In this document: piece after piece, positions 58,501-64,000 of the stretch | How the letters are laid out: every line of letters begins with the position of its first letter | Position numbering within the stretch: position 1 is the stretch's first letter | Assembly (NCBI GenBank): GCA_963717635.1 | Contig: OY970347.1 | Coordinates: forward strand, 868,001 to 932,000 | Source: JALZKA01 sp963717635 | Lineage (GTDB): Bacteria; Actinomycetota; Thermoleophilia; Solirubrobacterales; 70-9 | Reading direction: 5' to 3' | Length of the DNA: 64,000 nt | Notes under the pieces: generated by a model | What the model saw: the letters and a program-made list of their open reading frames with translations, nothing else | What the model was told of the DNA's origin: nothing | Databases searched by the model: none | Program-made: the position numbers and the translations under genes

Positions 58501-58882
58501 CGAAGCTCTGCGGCCTGTCCGTGCTGGCCGGGACCTCATCCTCGCCCTCGTCGATCTGCCACTCCTGCGTCGAGGTCTTCACCTCGCTCTTCTTCGGCTC
58601 GGTCGTCTCGGGAGCCGGCGCCGGGCCCTGCGCGAACTCGTCGGCGTTGGCCTCGAAGTCGAACAGCCCGGTGGCGGGCTCCTCCGGGGGCGGCGTCGAA
58701 ACCTCTGCCGGGGGAATCGCGGCTGCGGGCATCACCTCGGTCTGCGAGGGGGGTGGTTCCGAGGCCGTCTCGCCGGCGTCGCCGTTGGGGCCGCCGTTGC
58801 GAGATTCGTCCCGGTTCTCCTCCGCAGCATCGGTGGAGTCATCGTTGCCGCGGCGAAACAGACTGAATCGACGCTTTGCCAC
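55577..58882 (-). CDS. Giant coiled-coil protein with H1-like tail and ComEA-type HhH domain
   Basis: 1101 residues from GTG 58882 (VAKRRFSLFRRG). Residues 1-210 are low complexity, Pro/Glu rich. Residues about 210-930 are one long coiled-coil built of Ala/Glu/Arg heptads. Then Glu/Pro-rich stretch, an H1-like block of KKPA/KKPAA repeats (about 1000-1030) and finally LSSASFEELREIGLSVTQAKRVIRHREE.., a ComEA-like helix-hairpin-helix DNA-binding domain ending the chain. No ATPase or membrane segment. Probably binds DNA at one end and spans long distance, a chromosome organiser in principle. Lies convergent to the deacetylase and divergent to the Flp pilin. Confidence 0.85.
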   Translation of the reverse strand: MAKRRFSLFRRGNDDSTDAAEENRDESRNGGPNGDAGETASEPPPSQTEVMPAAAIPPAEVSTPPPEEPATGLFDFEANADEFAQGPAPAPETTEPKKSEVKTSTQEWQIDEGEDEVPASTDRPQSFVPSEKLAQSPPKPRVATPAEKPDAFVPTEMPPAAPKPAVTPPPQPEPEADTDERVQAAASAAAQAAEQRSIDEIVALEEDLERAKREGIARAGALEVRLKEAERRAAEAEKRTAAAAAEPAESAKPVETAKPDAPPQADAPTAKALEEQARTGAAKWLRDQVKQIERDAGQRTTATAKGATADPDKIAAEHEKRLAAEIARVQKEADERVRKAEEAARAASNSATKAEAEAAKAAPEAAKPVPAPTPTAGPDTAVQEALTQAQEAEARATAAKREQAEAERRLREEADKRVEAETADLRRELDNLETSLEERVREAADRVREEAETRAKAEAEERAQAATEAARREVEELALQSAETTRKQIAERALADAKLAAQADVDRARTEGEDRTRLEVEAARKAAQERYAAELRKREEELESEREEKTRVIESSDRRLREIEKRALAAAERVAAAEQELAKEADRLRASAEKRVGEEAAKARQEATEAADARVRGREQELEAAKAEAEAAKADAAKRAAAAEHQASEEIERMRTETDARVTNTAALARRETEERVRKEEQEKHAAEAERLRTEADAARESAVVEARSEAEADRDKQVAAARKEVNAVRAERAKALTESERALQAAEERARSAEEASSRSAVESRTAASSWLRAQSATLRKDGERAAMQGVRTAVEQAEAKAGAAHEARLAKELERVRGEALANLQREIAATRATTETEAREALRSREEELSRERAAIEGELAATRRQLDEAHERAIAAERHATEIDIQARREIETAREGRFQEIEGKIGAVVEQAGGATARARAAEIAPVAAPEAKPAAEPEVETVVEPADEPAAEERLAPPVWVTDVADEESEAEAGQEPEPEPKAEASPEPKPRKQAAKKPARKKPATKKPAAKKPAPKKAAKKPAATKAESVPAGMLSLSSASFEELREIGLSVTQAKRVIRHREENDGFRAIEELDRVAGFPKAFLAGLKDRLVP

Positions 58883-59021
58883 AGGGCCGCACTCTACGAA
58901 ATGGGGGCCGTGATCGTTTCGCGCTCCTGTTGGGTCGATCTCGTCTCGTCCGCGTCTTGTCCGTCGCGGCGGGTCCGCCGAGCATGCCCTGGAACCCAGT
59001 ACACGAAAGAAAGGAGACGCC

Positions 59022-59246
59022 GTGAGCGGCATCGAATCGCAGGCGGTGCAGGGAATTGGCGGTCGGTTGCGGGGAGCGCGGGGCCAGGGGACGGTCGAGT
59101 ACGTCGGCCTGATCCTGCTGGTCTCGCTGTTGATGGTCGGGATGGTCGCTGCGATGAAGGGGTTTCAGGGGGAGCAGGGCCTGGAGATCGCCGAAGTCAT
59201 CGTCGCCAAGATCAAGTCGGCCGTGAACGCCATCACGTTCAAGTAG
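59022..59246 (+). CDS. Flp/Fap-type pilin
   Basis: 74 residues from GTG 59022 with AAAGGAG at 59010-59016. Prepilin: GARGQGTVEYVGLILLVSLLMVGMVAAMKG, the class III signal with the cut after Gly, then the hydrophobic helix. No Tad secretion genes (tadA, tadB, tadC, tadV) are nearby, so partners must be elsewhere. May form thin pili or act as a pseudopilin. The gene lies between the coiled-coil gene (divergent) and rph. Confidence 0.88.
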   Translation: MSGIESQAVQGIGGRLRGARGQGTVEYVGLILLVSLLMVGMVAAMKGFQGEQGLEIAEVIVAKIKSAVNAITFK

Positions 59247-59282
59247 CCGTCCCCGGGGATCGGTCTGCGAGACTGGCGCGCG

Positions 59283-60002
59283 ATGGCGGCGCGCAGCTAT
59301 GACCGGTCCCCGGCGGATGTCCGGCCGGTCGAGATCGAGCCCGGCTTCGTGCGCACCGCGACCGGCTCGGCGCTCTACTCGCAGGGCGAGACGCGCGTGA
59401 TCTGCACCGCTTCGGCCAGCGACTCGGTGCCCCGCTGGCTCTTGGGATCGGGCCGTGGCTGGGTGACCGCCGAGTACGCGATGCTCCCGGCGTCGACGGG
59501 CGAGCGCAAGGAGCGGGATTCCAAGCGCGGCAAGCAGGATGGGCGCGGAGTGGAGATTCAGCGCCTGATCGGGCGCTCGCTCCGCGCTGTCGTTGACCTG
59601 AAGGCGCTGGGGGAGCGGAGCGTCTATGTCGACTGCGACGTCCTTCAGGCGGACGGTGGCACCCGCTGCGCGGCGATCACCGGCGGCTGGGTCGCGCTGC
59701 GGCTGGCTCTGGACAAGCTGCGGGCGGCCGGCGATCTCGAGGCGGATCCGCTGACGGGCTCGCTCGCGGCGATCAGCTGCGGGATCGTCGCTGGCAGTGC
59801 CCTCTGCGACCTCGACTACTCGGAGGACTCGCAGGCCGAGGTGGACGCGAACATCGTGATGGCCGGTGACGGGGGCCTGGTCGAGGTGCAGGCGACCGCG
59901 GAGCGGACGCCGGTCTCGAAGGCCCGCCTGGATGAGCTGCTGGGCCTGGCCGAGCCGGCGATCGCCAAGCTGCGCGAGGCCCAGGCGGCCGCCTGCGCCT
60001 GA
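59283..60002 (+). CDS. rph: Ribonuclease PH
   Basis: 239 residues. Phosphorolytic 3'-exonuclease that trims tRNA precursors. Motifs: RPVEIEPGFVRTATGSALYSQGETRVICTAS, GRGWVTAEYAMLPAST, EIQRLIGRSLRAVVDL, DCDVLQADGGTRCAAITGG and the C-terminal TAERTPVSKARLDELL. First of the usual rph-rdgB pair, 15 bp apart. Confidence 0.97.
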   Translation: MAARSYDRSPADVRPVEIEPGFVRTATGSALYSQGETRVICTASASDSVPRWLLGSGRGWVTAEYAMLPASTGERKERDSKRGKQDGRGVEIQRLIGRSLRAVVDLKALGERSVYVDCDVLQADGGTRCAAITGGWVALRLALDKLRAAGDLEADPLTGSLAAISCGIVAGSALCDLDYSEDSQAEVDANIVMAGDGGLVEVQATAERTPVSKARLDELLGLAEPAIAKLREAQAAACA

Positions 60003-60016
60003 GGCAACCCGGCTCG

Positions 60017-60604
60017 ATGCGACTCGTCGTCGCCACCCGCAACGAGCACAAGCTCCGCGAGCTGGAGGAGATCCTGACCGGATTCGAGCTGGTGCCCTTG
60101 CCGCCCGGCGTCGAGCTGCCGCCCGAGGATGGCGCGACGTTTGAGGCGAACGCGCTGATCAAGGCGCGCGCCGCGCGGAGCGCAACCGGCGCGCCGGCCC
60201 TGGGGGACGACTCAGGCATCAGTGCCCGGGCGCTCGGGGGCAGGCCCGGCATCCGTTCGGCGCGATACGCGGGCGTGGAGGCGACCGACGAGCGGAACCT
60301 GGCGCTGCTGATCGAGGAGCTCAGCGGCCAGGAGGATCGCGCGGTCGCGTACGTCTGCGCGCTGGCCTATCTCGACTCCGGTGGCGCTGAGACCGTCGTC
60401 GAAGGGCGCTGCGAGGGCCACCTGATCGAGCAGCCGCGCGGCGCCGGGGGGTTTGGCTACGACCCGGCCTTCGTGCCCGCCGACACCGGGCCGGCCGATC
60501 AGCGAACCATGGCCGAATTGACGCCCTCCGAGAAACACGAGATCAGCCACCGCGGCCGCGCGGCCCGGGCGCTGGCGGCGGCGCTCGTAGGAGAGAACAC
60601 GTGA
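60017..60604 (+). CDS. rdgB: dITP/XTP pyrophosphatase (RdgB/HAM1)
   Basis: 195 residues. House-cleaning nucleotidase that removes non-canonical purine NTPs. ATRNEHKLREL at the start, ALGDDSGISARAL, GFGYDPAFVP and SEKHEISHRGRA are the conserved motifs. Its TGA overlaps the GTG of the CDF transporter gene. Confidence 0.97.
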   Translation: MRLVVATRNEHKLRELEEILTGFELVPLPPGVELPPEDGATFEANALIKARAARSATGAPALGDDSGISARALGGRPGIRSARYAGVEATDERNLALLIEELSGQEDRAVAYVCALAYLDSGGAETVVEGRCEGHLIEQPRGAGGFGYDPAFVPADTGPADQRTMAELTPSEKHEISHRGRAARALAAALVGENT

Positions 60605-61524
60605 TCAGGACGAAGTCCGGTGCGGCGATGCTGTCGGTCGCCTCCAACTCGCTCCTGATCGTGCTCAAGCTCGTCGCCGCGGCGATCACCGGCTCGATCG
60701 CGATCCTGACCGAGGCGATCCACTCGTCGATCGACCTCGCGGCCTCGGTGGTCGCGCTCGTCTCGGTGCGCCGCGCTGACGTCCCCCCGGATGAGGACCA
60801 TCCCTACGGGCACGAGAAGGTCGAGAACCTCGCCGCGACGATCGAGGGGATGCTGATCCTGGTCGGCGCCGGGATCATCGTCTTCGAGGCGACCCGCCGG
60901 CTGGCCTCGGGCGCGGAGATCGAGAGTCTCGGAGTCGGGATCGCAGTGATCGGATTCTCGGCCGTCGCCAACTTCGCCGTTTCCGGGTTCCTGAGCCGTC
61001 GCGCGAAGGCCCTGGACTCGCCCGCGCTCGAGGGCGATGCCGCACACCTCCGCGCCGATGCGCTGACCTCGCTCGGGGTGCTGGCTGGCCTCCTGCTGGT
61101 CGAGGTCACCGACGAGTCGGCGTGGGACGCGATCGCGGCGCTGGTGGTTGCCGTGGCGATCGTGATTTCAGGGCTGCGGATCATGAGCCGGTCGGGGCGG
61201 GCCCTGGTCGACGAAGCTCCGCCGGCCGAGGAGTTGGACCAAATCGAGGCGACCATCGCGGCCGCAGCGATCCCGGACATGCTCGGGTACCACAAGCTGC
61301 GCGCGCGCCGCGCGGGCCGGCGGCGTTGGATCGACCTTCATGTCCAGTTCCGGGAAGGGACGTCCCTCGAACGCGCCCACGCGGCCGCGCATCAGCTGCG
61401 CGACGCGATCCGGGCCGACGTCCCGGATGCCGACGTCCTGATCCACGTCGAACCCGAGAGCTCGAGGCGGGAGATGACCGACAGCCCGCTGCGATGGGGC
61501 GAGTCGGGCCGGCCTAGAGGTTGA
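60601..61524 (+). CDS. Cation diffusion facilitator (CDF) transporter
   Basis: 307 residues from GTG 60601. Six membrane helices, and the metal site residues HSSIDL (TEAIHSSID, helix 2) and HLRADALTS (helix 5) fit the HxxxD pairs of CDF exporters of zinc, iron or manganese. DEDHPYGHEKVENLAA is the conserved loop. The C-terminal domain from about 210 is the CDF cytosolic dimer, ending DADVLIHVEPESS. Coupled to rdgB by GTGA overlap. Confidence 0.93.
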   Translation: MIRTKSGAAMLSVASNSLLIVLKLVAAAITGSIAILTEAIHSSIDLAASVVALVSVRRADVPPDEDHPYGHEKVENLAATIEGMLILVGAGIIVFEATRRLASGAEIESLGVGIAVIGFSAVANFAVSGFLSRRAKALDSPALEGDAAHLRADALTSLGVLAGLLLVEVTDESAWDAIAALVVAVAIVISGLRIMSRSGRALVDEAPPAEELDQIEATIAAAAIPDMLGYHKLRARRAGRRRWIDLHVQFREGTSLERAHAAAHQLRDAIRADVPDADVLIHVEPESSRREMTDSPLRWGESGRPRG

Positions 61525-61651
61525 CGGCGGCGGCAACGCCCACGGCGATCAGCGTCAGCGAGTAGCCGGTGTAGCCGTTCAATGCCAGCAGCAGCGCTGC
61601 GATGGCGCAGATCACAACCGTCGTCAGCCAGGAGACTCGTGCCGCGTTCAC
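61514..61651 (-). CDS. Short membrane peptide, possible Nramp C-terminal remnant
   Basis: 45 residues from GTG 61651 (VNAARVSWLTTVVICAIAAL) with a strong hydrophobic helix and a second one. WLTxxxxxxAxLLLALNGY resembles the last helix of manganese transporters of the Nramp family, so this may be a decayed end of such a gene or a genuine small membrane protein. Its 3' end overlaps the CDF gene by 11 bp. Confidence 0.35.
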   Translation of the reverse strand: MNAARVSWLTTVVICAIAALLLALNGYTGYSLTLIAVGVAAAVNL

Positions 61652-61663
61652 GTATCGGACTCT

Positions 61664-61711
61664 AATGAGCGACTCTGTCGCGAAAGCGGATTTGCCCGCC
61701 TGGCAAGGCCG
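61664..61711 (+). repeat. Dispersed hairpin repeat, subtype B, tandem copy 1
   Basis: Starts AATGAGCGAC, loop TCT, GTCGCGAAAGCGG, then TTGCC-cgcct-GGCAA hairpin, ends AAGGCCG. Exactly identical over 48 bases to the copy at 61719-61766. Period 55 bp with a 7-base spacer. It lies between the Nramp-like peptide and the roadblock gene. Confidence 0.85.
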
Positions 61712-61718
61712 AGTGCCG

Positions 61719-61766
61719 AATGAGCGACTCTGTCGCGAAAGCGGATTTGCCCGCCTGGCAAGGCCG
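61719..61766 (+). repeat. Dispersed hairpin repeat, subtype B, tandem copy 2
   Basis: Identical to 61664-61711. Both hairpins (GCGAC-TCT-GTCGC; TTGCC-CGCCT-GGCAA) are intact. A homologous but diverged copy is at 25730-25775. The copy ends 15 bases before the ATG of the roadblock-like gene. Confidence 0.85.
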
Positions 61767-61781
61767 TATATCTTCCAACAG

Positions 61782-62189
61782 ATGGCGGACCGCAACGGGC
61801 AGGCTCCCGATCCGAACGATCCCGCACGCCCGCTGGCGGCAGCAGCGGAGCTGGCCGCAACCCGGTTCCCCGAGCTCTCGGCCGAGATCCGCGGGTGCGC
61901 GATCCTCGCGTCGGGCGACGTCCTGGCGGCGACCGGTAGTCCTGCCGAATGGGCTGAGCCGGCGAACGCGCTGCTGGCCGCGGCCGACGATGCGGCGGGC
62001 GGGCGGGCGAGCCAAGCTCACGTCGCGACCGAGGACGGCGAGGCCTATGCCGTCCGGCTTGCCGGGCTGGGGATGGTCGCCGTGACCGACCGCTTCACGC
62101 TCGCGTCGCTGATCCTCGCCGACATGCGTGCGACGCTGCGCGACGTGGCCCGCGCCGCGGCCGACGAGACGGTCACTCAGGCTGCCTGA
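61782..62189 (+). CDS. Roadblock/LC7-like domain protein, 135 residues
   Basis: ATG 61782, chosen because the upstream extension would run through the tandem repeats. The core GCAILASGDVLAATGSPAEWAEPANALLAAAD..AYAVRLAGLGMVAVTDRF fits the Roadblock/LC7 fold. Such proteins regulate small GTPases (MglB) or act as dimer modules. No GTPase nearby. No clear ribosome site, so the message may be leaderless. Overlaps the next gene by one base (TGATG). Confidence 0.65.
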   Translation: MADRNGQAPDPNDPARPLAAAAELAATRFPELSAEIRGCAILASGDVLAATGSPAEWAEPANALLAAADDAAGGRASQAHVATEDGEAYAVRLAGLGMVAVTDRFTLASLILADMRATLRDVARAAADETVTQAA

Positions 62190-62398
62190 TGCCGCCGAAG
62201 CCGCATCGCCTGGTCATGGACCGCGTCTCCGGCTACGCCGACGAGGCGGCTGCGTACCTGCGGCGGCGACGTCTCACCCGCAAGCCATTCGCACGCGTCT
62301 ACGCGGAGGGTGGCCGGGGCGCGCTGCACCCACCCGAGACAGAGGCCGGTCGCGAGCTGTTCCTCGCCGCCGCCCGCCTGATCGACACCTCCCGTTAG
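62189..62398 (+). CDS. Hypothetical protein, 69 residues
   Basis: Starts MPPKPHRLVMDRVSGYADEA, basic helix-rich product with AAAYLRRRRLTRKPFARVYAEGGRG, ends LFLAAARLIDTSR. Translationally coupled to the roadblock-like gene (TGATG). No domain recognised. Converges with the cupin gene, overlapping by 4 bp at the stops. Confidence 0.6.
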   Translation: MPPKPHRLVMDRVSGYADEAAAYLRRRRLTRKPFARVYAEGGRGALHPPETEAGRELFLAAARLIDTSR

Positions 62399-62790
62399 CT
62401 GGGCCAGAAGCCTTCCTGCTTGTCGGTCGGCGGATCCGGGAGCCGGGTCGAGATCAGGAGCAACTCGATCTCGGCCTCGGTGTCGTTGTGGACCGAGTAG
62501 AACTCGTCGCTGGTCATGCGGACCGCCGTCTTCGGGCCGGCCTCGAACACGTCGTCGCCGACCTTGAAGGTCGCCGTGCCCGAGATCACGAAGTAGATCT
62601 CCTCTTGACCCGGGTGCCGGTGGCCGTAGCTGCCGCGCCCACCGGTGCCGGGAGGCATCGCTCGCCAGGAGAACGAGACCTGCTCGGTTCCCAGCGCCTC
62701 CGAGTACCAGCGCATCTCCCCGAAGGCGGGCCACTCGGCCATCCAGTCGGTCGCTTCCTCGCGGCTCGCAACTGTGTATCCGGCGCTCAT
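62395..62790 (-). CDS. Cupin domain protein
   Basis: 131 residues. Cupin barrel: GSYGHRHPGQEEIYFVISG (metal ligands His, His and Glu) and AVRMTSDEFYSVHNDTEAEIELLLIS (last His). Small enzymes or sensors with a metal centre, specific reaction unknown. Starts MSAGYTVASREEATDWMAEW. Reads toward the small coupled gene. Confidence 0.85.
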   Translation of the reverse strand: MSAGYTVASREEATDWMAEWPAFGEMRWYSEALGTEQVSFSWRAMPPGTGGRGSYGHRHPGQEEIYFVISGTATFKVGDDVFEAGPKTAVRMTSDEFYSVHNDTEAEIELLLISTRLPDPPTDKQEGFWPS

Positions 62791-62800
62791 AATTGCTTAC

Positions 62801-63139
62801 CTAATCCTCCCGTCCTGGATCCTGCCCGTCCTCGCCCTCGTCCTCTTCCTCATCGCCCTGTTCGAGCGCGGTCTCCGAAACGGACCCGGCCGAGCCTGGG
62901 TGGTAGTGCGTTTGGAACGCCTCGAGCGTCTGCTCCAAGGCGTTCTCGTCCACCGGCACGTCCTCGGAGATGCGAACCCAGTCGGCGCCCTCGTAGGCCT
63001 CCATGTTGAAGACCTCCTGGTCGATCGACGACGAGTCATCGACGATCACGACGACCTCGGTCTGCGGGTTGAAGTAGGTGCCGGGCCGGACGACCAAGTC
63101 GTCCAACTCGACGATCTCCTCGCGCTGCTCGGGGCTCAC
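62801..63139 (-). CDS. Hypothetical acidic protein, 112 residues
   Basis: Starts at GTG 63139 (VSPEQREEIVELDDLVVRPG). Core: TYFNPQTEVVVIVDDSSSIDQEVFNMEAYEGADWVRISEDVPVDE, a beta-alpha type fold, with an acidic tail (DEEEDEGEDGQDP). No family recognised. It follows the 153-residue membrane-anchored gene by 20 bp on the same strand, probably cotranscribed. Confidence 0.6.
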   Translation of the reverse strand: MSPEQREEIVELDDLVVRPGTYFNPQTEVVVIVDDSSSIDQEVFNMEAYEGADWVRISEDVPVDENALEQTLEAFQTHYHPGSAGSVSETALEQGDEEEDEGEDGQDPGRED

Positions 63140-63158
63140 GGCCCTAGCGTAATTGTTC

Positions 63159-63620
63159 CTACTGGCCCAGCGACTCCAGCTCGTCGAGTTGGCGCTCGAC
63201 TTCGGCCTCGACGTCCAGCGGCTCCCGTCCCATTCGGATCCGGCGGGCATTCGAGGACTCGACCAGCTCGCGAACCTCGGCCACGAGCTGCGAGTCGGCC
63301 CGCAGGCCGGAGCCGGTTGAGCGTTCCTCGGCGAGCAATCGCTCAAGCTCGGAGTCGACGTCGAGCTGCTCCTCGCCGCGCTGGGCCTGTCGGTAGGCCT
63401 TGGCCTCGAGCAGCTGGCGGATCTCGAGCTCACGCATCTCTCGCGAGATCGGCGCCGCGCCGCCGCCTTTCTGCGGCAGCTCCGGTTCGATCGACAGCGG
63501 CCCCTTCCCAATCTGCTTGAACGCCGTGCCCGCACCGACGAAGCTGAGCGCGGCGGCGGGGATCGCGACGAGCACGATGATCAGGATCGCCTCACCGTTC
63601 GAGAGTGCCAGCTGAGCCAC
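63159..63620 (-). CDS. Hypothetical membrane-anchored protein, 153 residues
   Basis: N-terminal helix (MAQLALSNGEAILIIVLVAIPAAALSF) inserts in the membrane, then about 115 cytosolic residues rich in Glu/Arg helices, coiled-coil in feel (EMRELEIRQLLEAKAYRQAQRGEEQLDVDSELERLL). Its repeat-like PLDVEAEVERQLDEL end matches the middle section. No domain recognised. Heads a two-gene minus-strand unit. Confidence 0.65.
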   Translation of the reverse strand: MAQLALSNGEAILIIVLVAIPAAALSFVGAGTAFKQIGKGPLSIEPELPQKGGGAAPISREMRELEIRQLLEAKAYRQAQRGEEQLDVDSELERLLAEERSTGSGLRADSQLVAEVRELVESSNARRIRMGREPLDVEAEVERQLDELESLGQ

Positions 63621-63676
63621 CTCTCAGAAGGGTACGCCGGGGGGTCGGGACAGCTATCCTTGGCGCTCCCCCGGAC

Positions 63677-63694
63677 ATTGACTGACCAGTCAAT
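63677..63694. promoter_or_regulatory. TetR-type operator at the acyl-CoA dehydrogenase promoter
   Basis: ATTGACTG-AC-CAGTCAAT, a perfect 8-2-8 palindrome. It overlaps TTGACT (63678-63683), a plausible -35. Sites of this kind (TGACYRGTCA core) are bound by TetR regulators of fatty-acid breakdown. It lies 26 bases before the GTG start. Confidence 0.7.
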
Positions 63695-63719
63695 CGACCC
63701 AAGAAGGAGCTTCGAAGCA

Positions 63720-64000
63720 GTGGTTGACTTCACGCTTACCGACGAGCAGAAGGACCTCCGCGAGTTGGCCCACAACTTCGCCGAGAAGGAGATCCGTCCC
63801 GTCGCCTGGGACTACGACAAGGACAGCACCTGGCCGCAGGAGATCATCGAAAAGGCCTGGGAAGTCGGCTTGATGAACACCCACGTCCCCGAGGAGTACG
63901 GCGGACCTGGGCTCGACTTTCTCTCGGGCTGCCTGATCGAGGAGGAGTTCGGCTGGGGCTGCTCCGGGATCGGCACCTCGCTCGCGGCCAACGGCCTGGC
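63720..64000 (+). CDS. Acyl-CoA dehydrogenase, N-terminal part (runs off the window)
   Basis: GTG 63720 with AAGGAG at 63704-63709. Visible 93 residues: VDFTLTDEQKDLRELAHNFAEKEIRPVAWDYD, the acyl-CoA dehydrogenase N-terminal helical domain, with LMNTHVPEEYGGPGLDFLSG and GCSGIGTSLAANGLA. FAD enzyme catalysing the first step of beta-oxidation of acyl-CoA. TetR-type operator upstream. Remaining two domains lie past the end of the window. Confidence 0.93.
   Translation, partial: MVDFTLTDEQKDLRELAHNFAEKEIRPVAWDYDKDSTWPQEIIEKAWEVGLMNTHVPEEYGGPGLDFLSGCLIEEEFGWGCSGIGTSLAANGL

Noticed and set aside
56828..59302. 824-codon plus-strand Leu/Gly-rich frame opposite the coiled-coil gene
   Set aside because: Direct antisense of Ala/Glu/Arg codon repeats; overlaps pilin and rph starts in the wrong frame.

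Overview
The window is a very GC-rich, densely coded stretch of an actinobacterial chromosome. The mix of genes (SUF system with an Rrf2 regulator, CysO/CysM-type cysteine synthesis, WS/DGAT acyltransferase, AddAB-type recombination enzymes, a lone Flp pilin, many GTG/TTG starts, many ATGA/GTGA overlaps) fits the class Thermoleophilia (Solirubrobacterales or a relative). That placement is an inference from gene content and sequence style. No rRNA, tRNA, CRISPR array or classical insertion sequence was seen, and no gene-free stretch exceeds about 300 bases.

Layout. 1-3465: two AddAB-type helicase/nuclease genes, the first cut by the window edge. 3.6-6.6 kb: small housekeeping and unknown genes, including a HAD hydrolase, FxsA and a SufT-like DUF59 protein. 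6.8-10.5 kb: a 1229-residue secreted FG-GAP/Ig-like repeat protein. 10.5-14.1 kb: DMT transporter, WS/DGAT acyltransferase, M28 peptidase lipoprotein. 14.1-17.4 kb: a four-gene copper operon (small membrane protein, His-rich anchored protein, CopC-CopD fusion, YcnI). 17.5-22.3 kb: ispH, a thioredoxin-fold protein without its cysteines, a CADD-like diiron oxidase, then a compact set of membrane proteins, two of them only 52 residues long. 22.3-31.9 kb: the SUF iron-sulfur system, split in two by a SnoaL/GMC oxidoreductase pair. 32-36 kb: unknown protein, NarL-type two-component pair, HtpX. 36.1-46.3 kb: a protein-thiocarboxylate cysteine pathway in pieces: permuted MoeZ + CysO, CysM, and the Mec+ (JAMM) peptidase, with a polar amino-acid ABC transporter and a repeat-bounded DUF559/AbiEi gene between them. 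46-53 kb: unknown genes and a hydantoinase/oxoprolinase A-B pair. 53-64 kb: nadB, a class II deacetylase, a giant coiled-coil protein with H1-like and HhH ends, Flp pilin, rph-rdgB, CDF transporter, small genes, and the start of an acyl-CoA dehydrogenase.

The unifying theme is sulfur and Fe-S chemistry: SufS/SufU mobilise cysteine sulfur, SufBCD build clusters, DUF59 and a Rieske protein accompany them, IspH and the AddB-like nuclease use clusters, and MoeZ-CysO-CysM-Mec+ make cysteine. A shared site (ACCTACT-N9-GGATTT) lies just upstream of both halves of the suf locus and is a candidate operator of the Rrf2 regulator. A second shared motif (CTACACTTYCTGAAG) lies upstream of both moeZ-cysO and cysM.

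The least explained signals are non-coding. One is a dispersed repeat family (five copies: 6132, 25730, 47084, 61664, 61719) whose first hairpin shows compensatory base changes. The other is a pair of about 43 bp palindromic repeats in inverted orientation that exactly bracket the DUF559/AbiEi-like gene at 37.7-38.7 kb, a layout recalling REP palindromes bracketing a RAYT gene.
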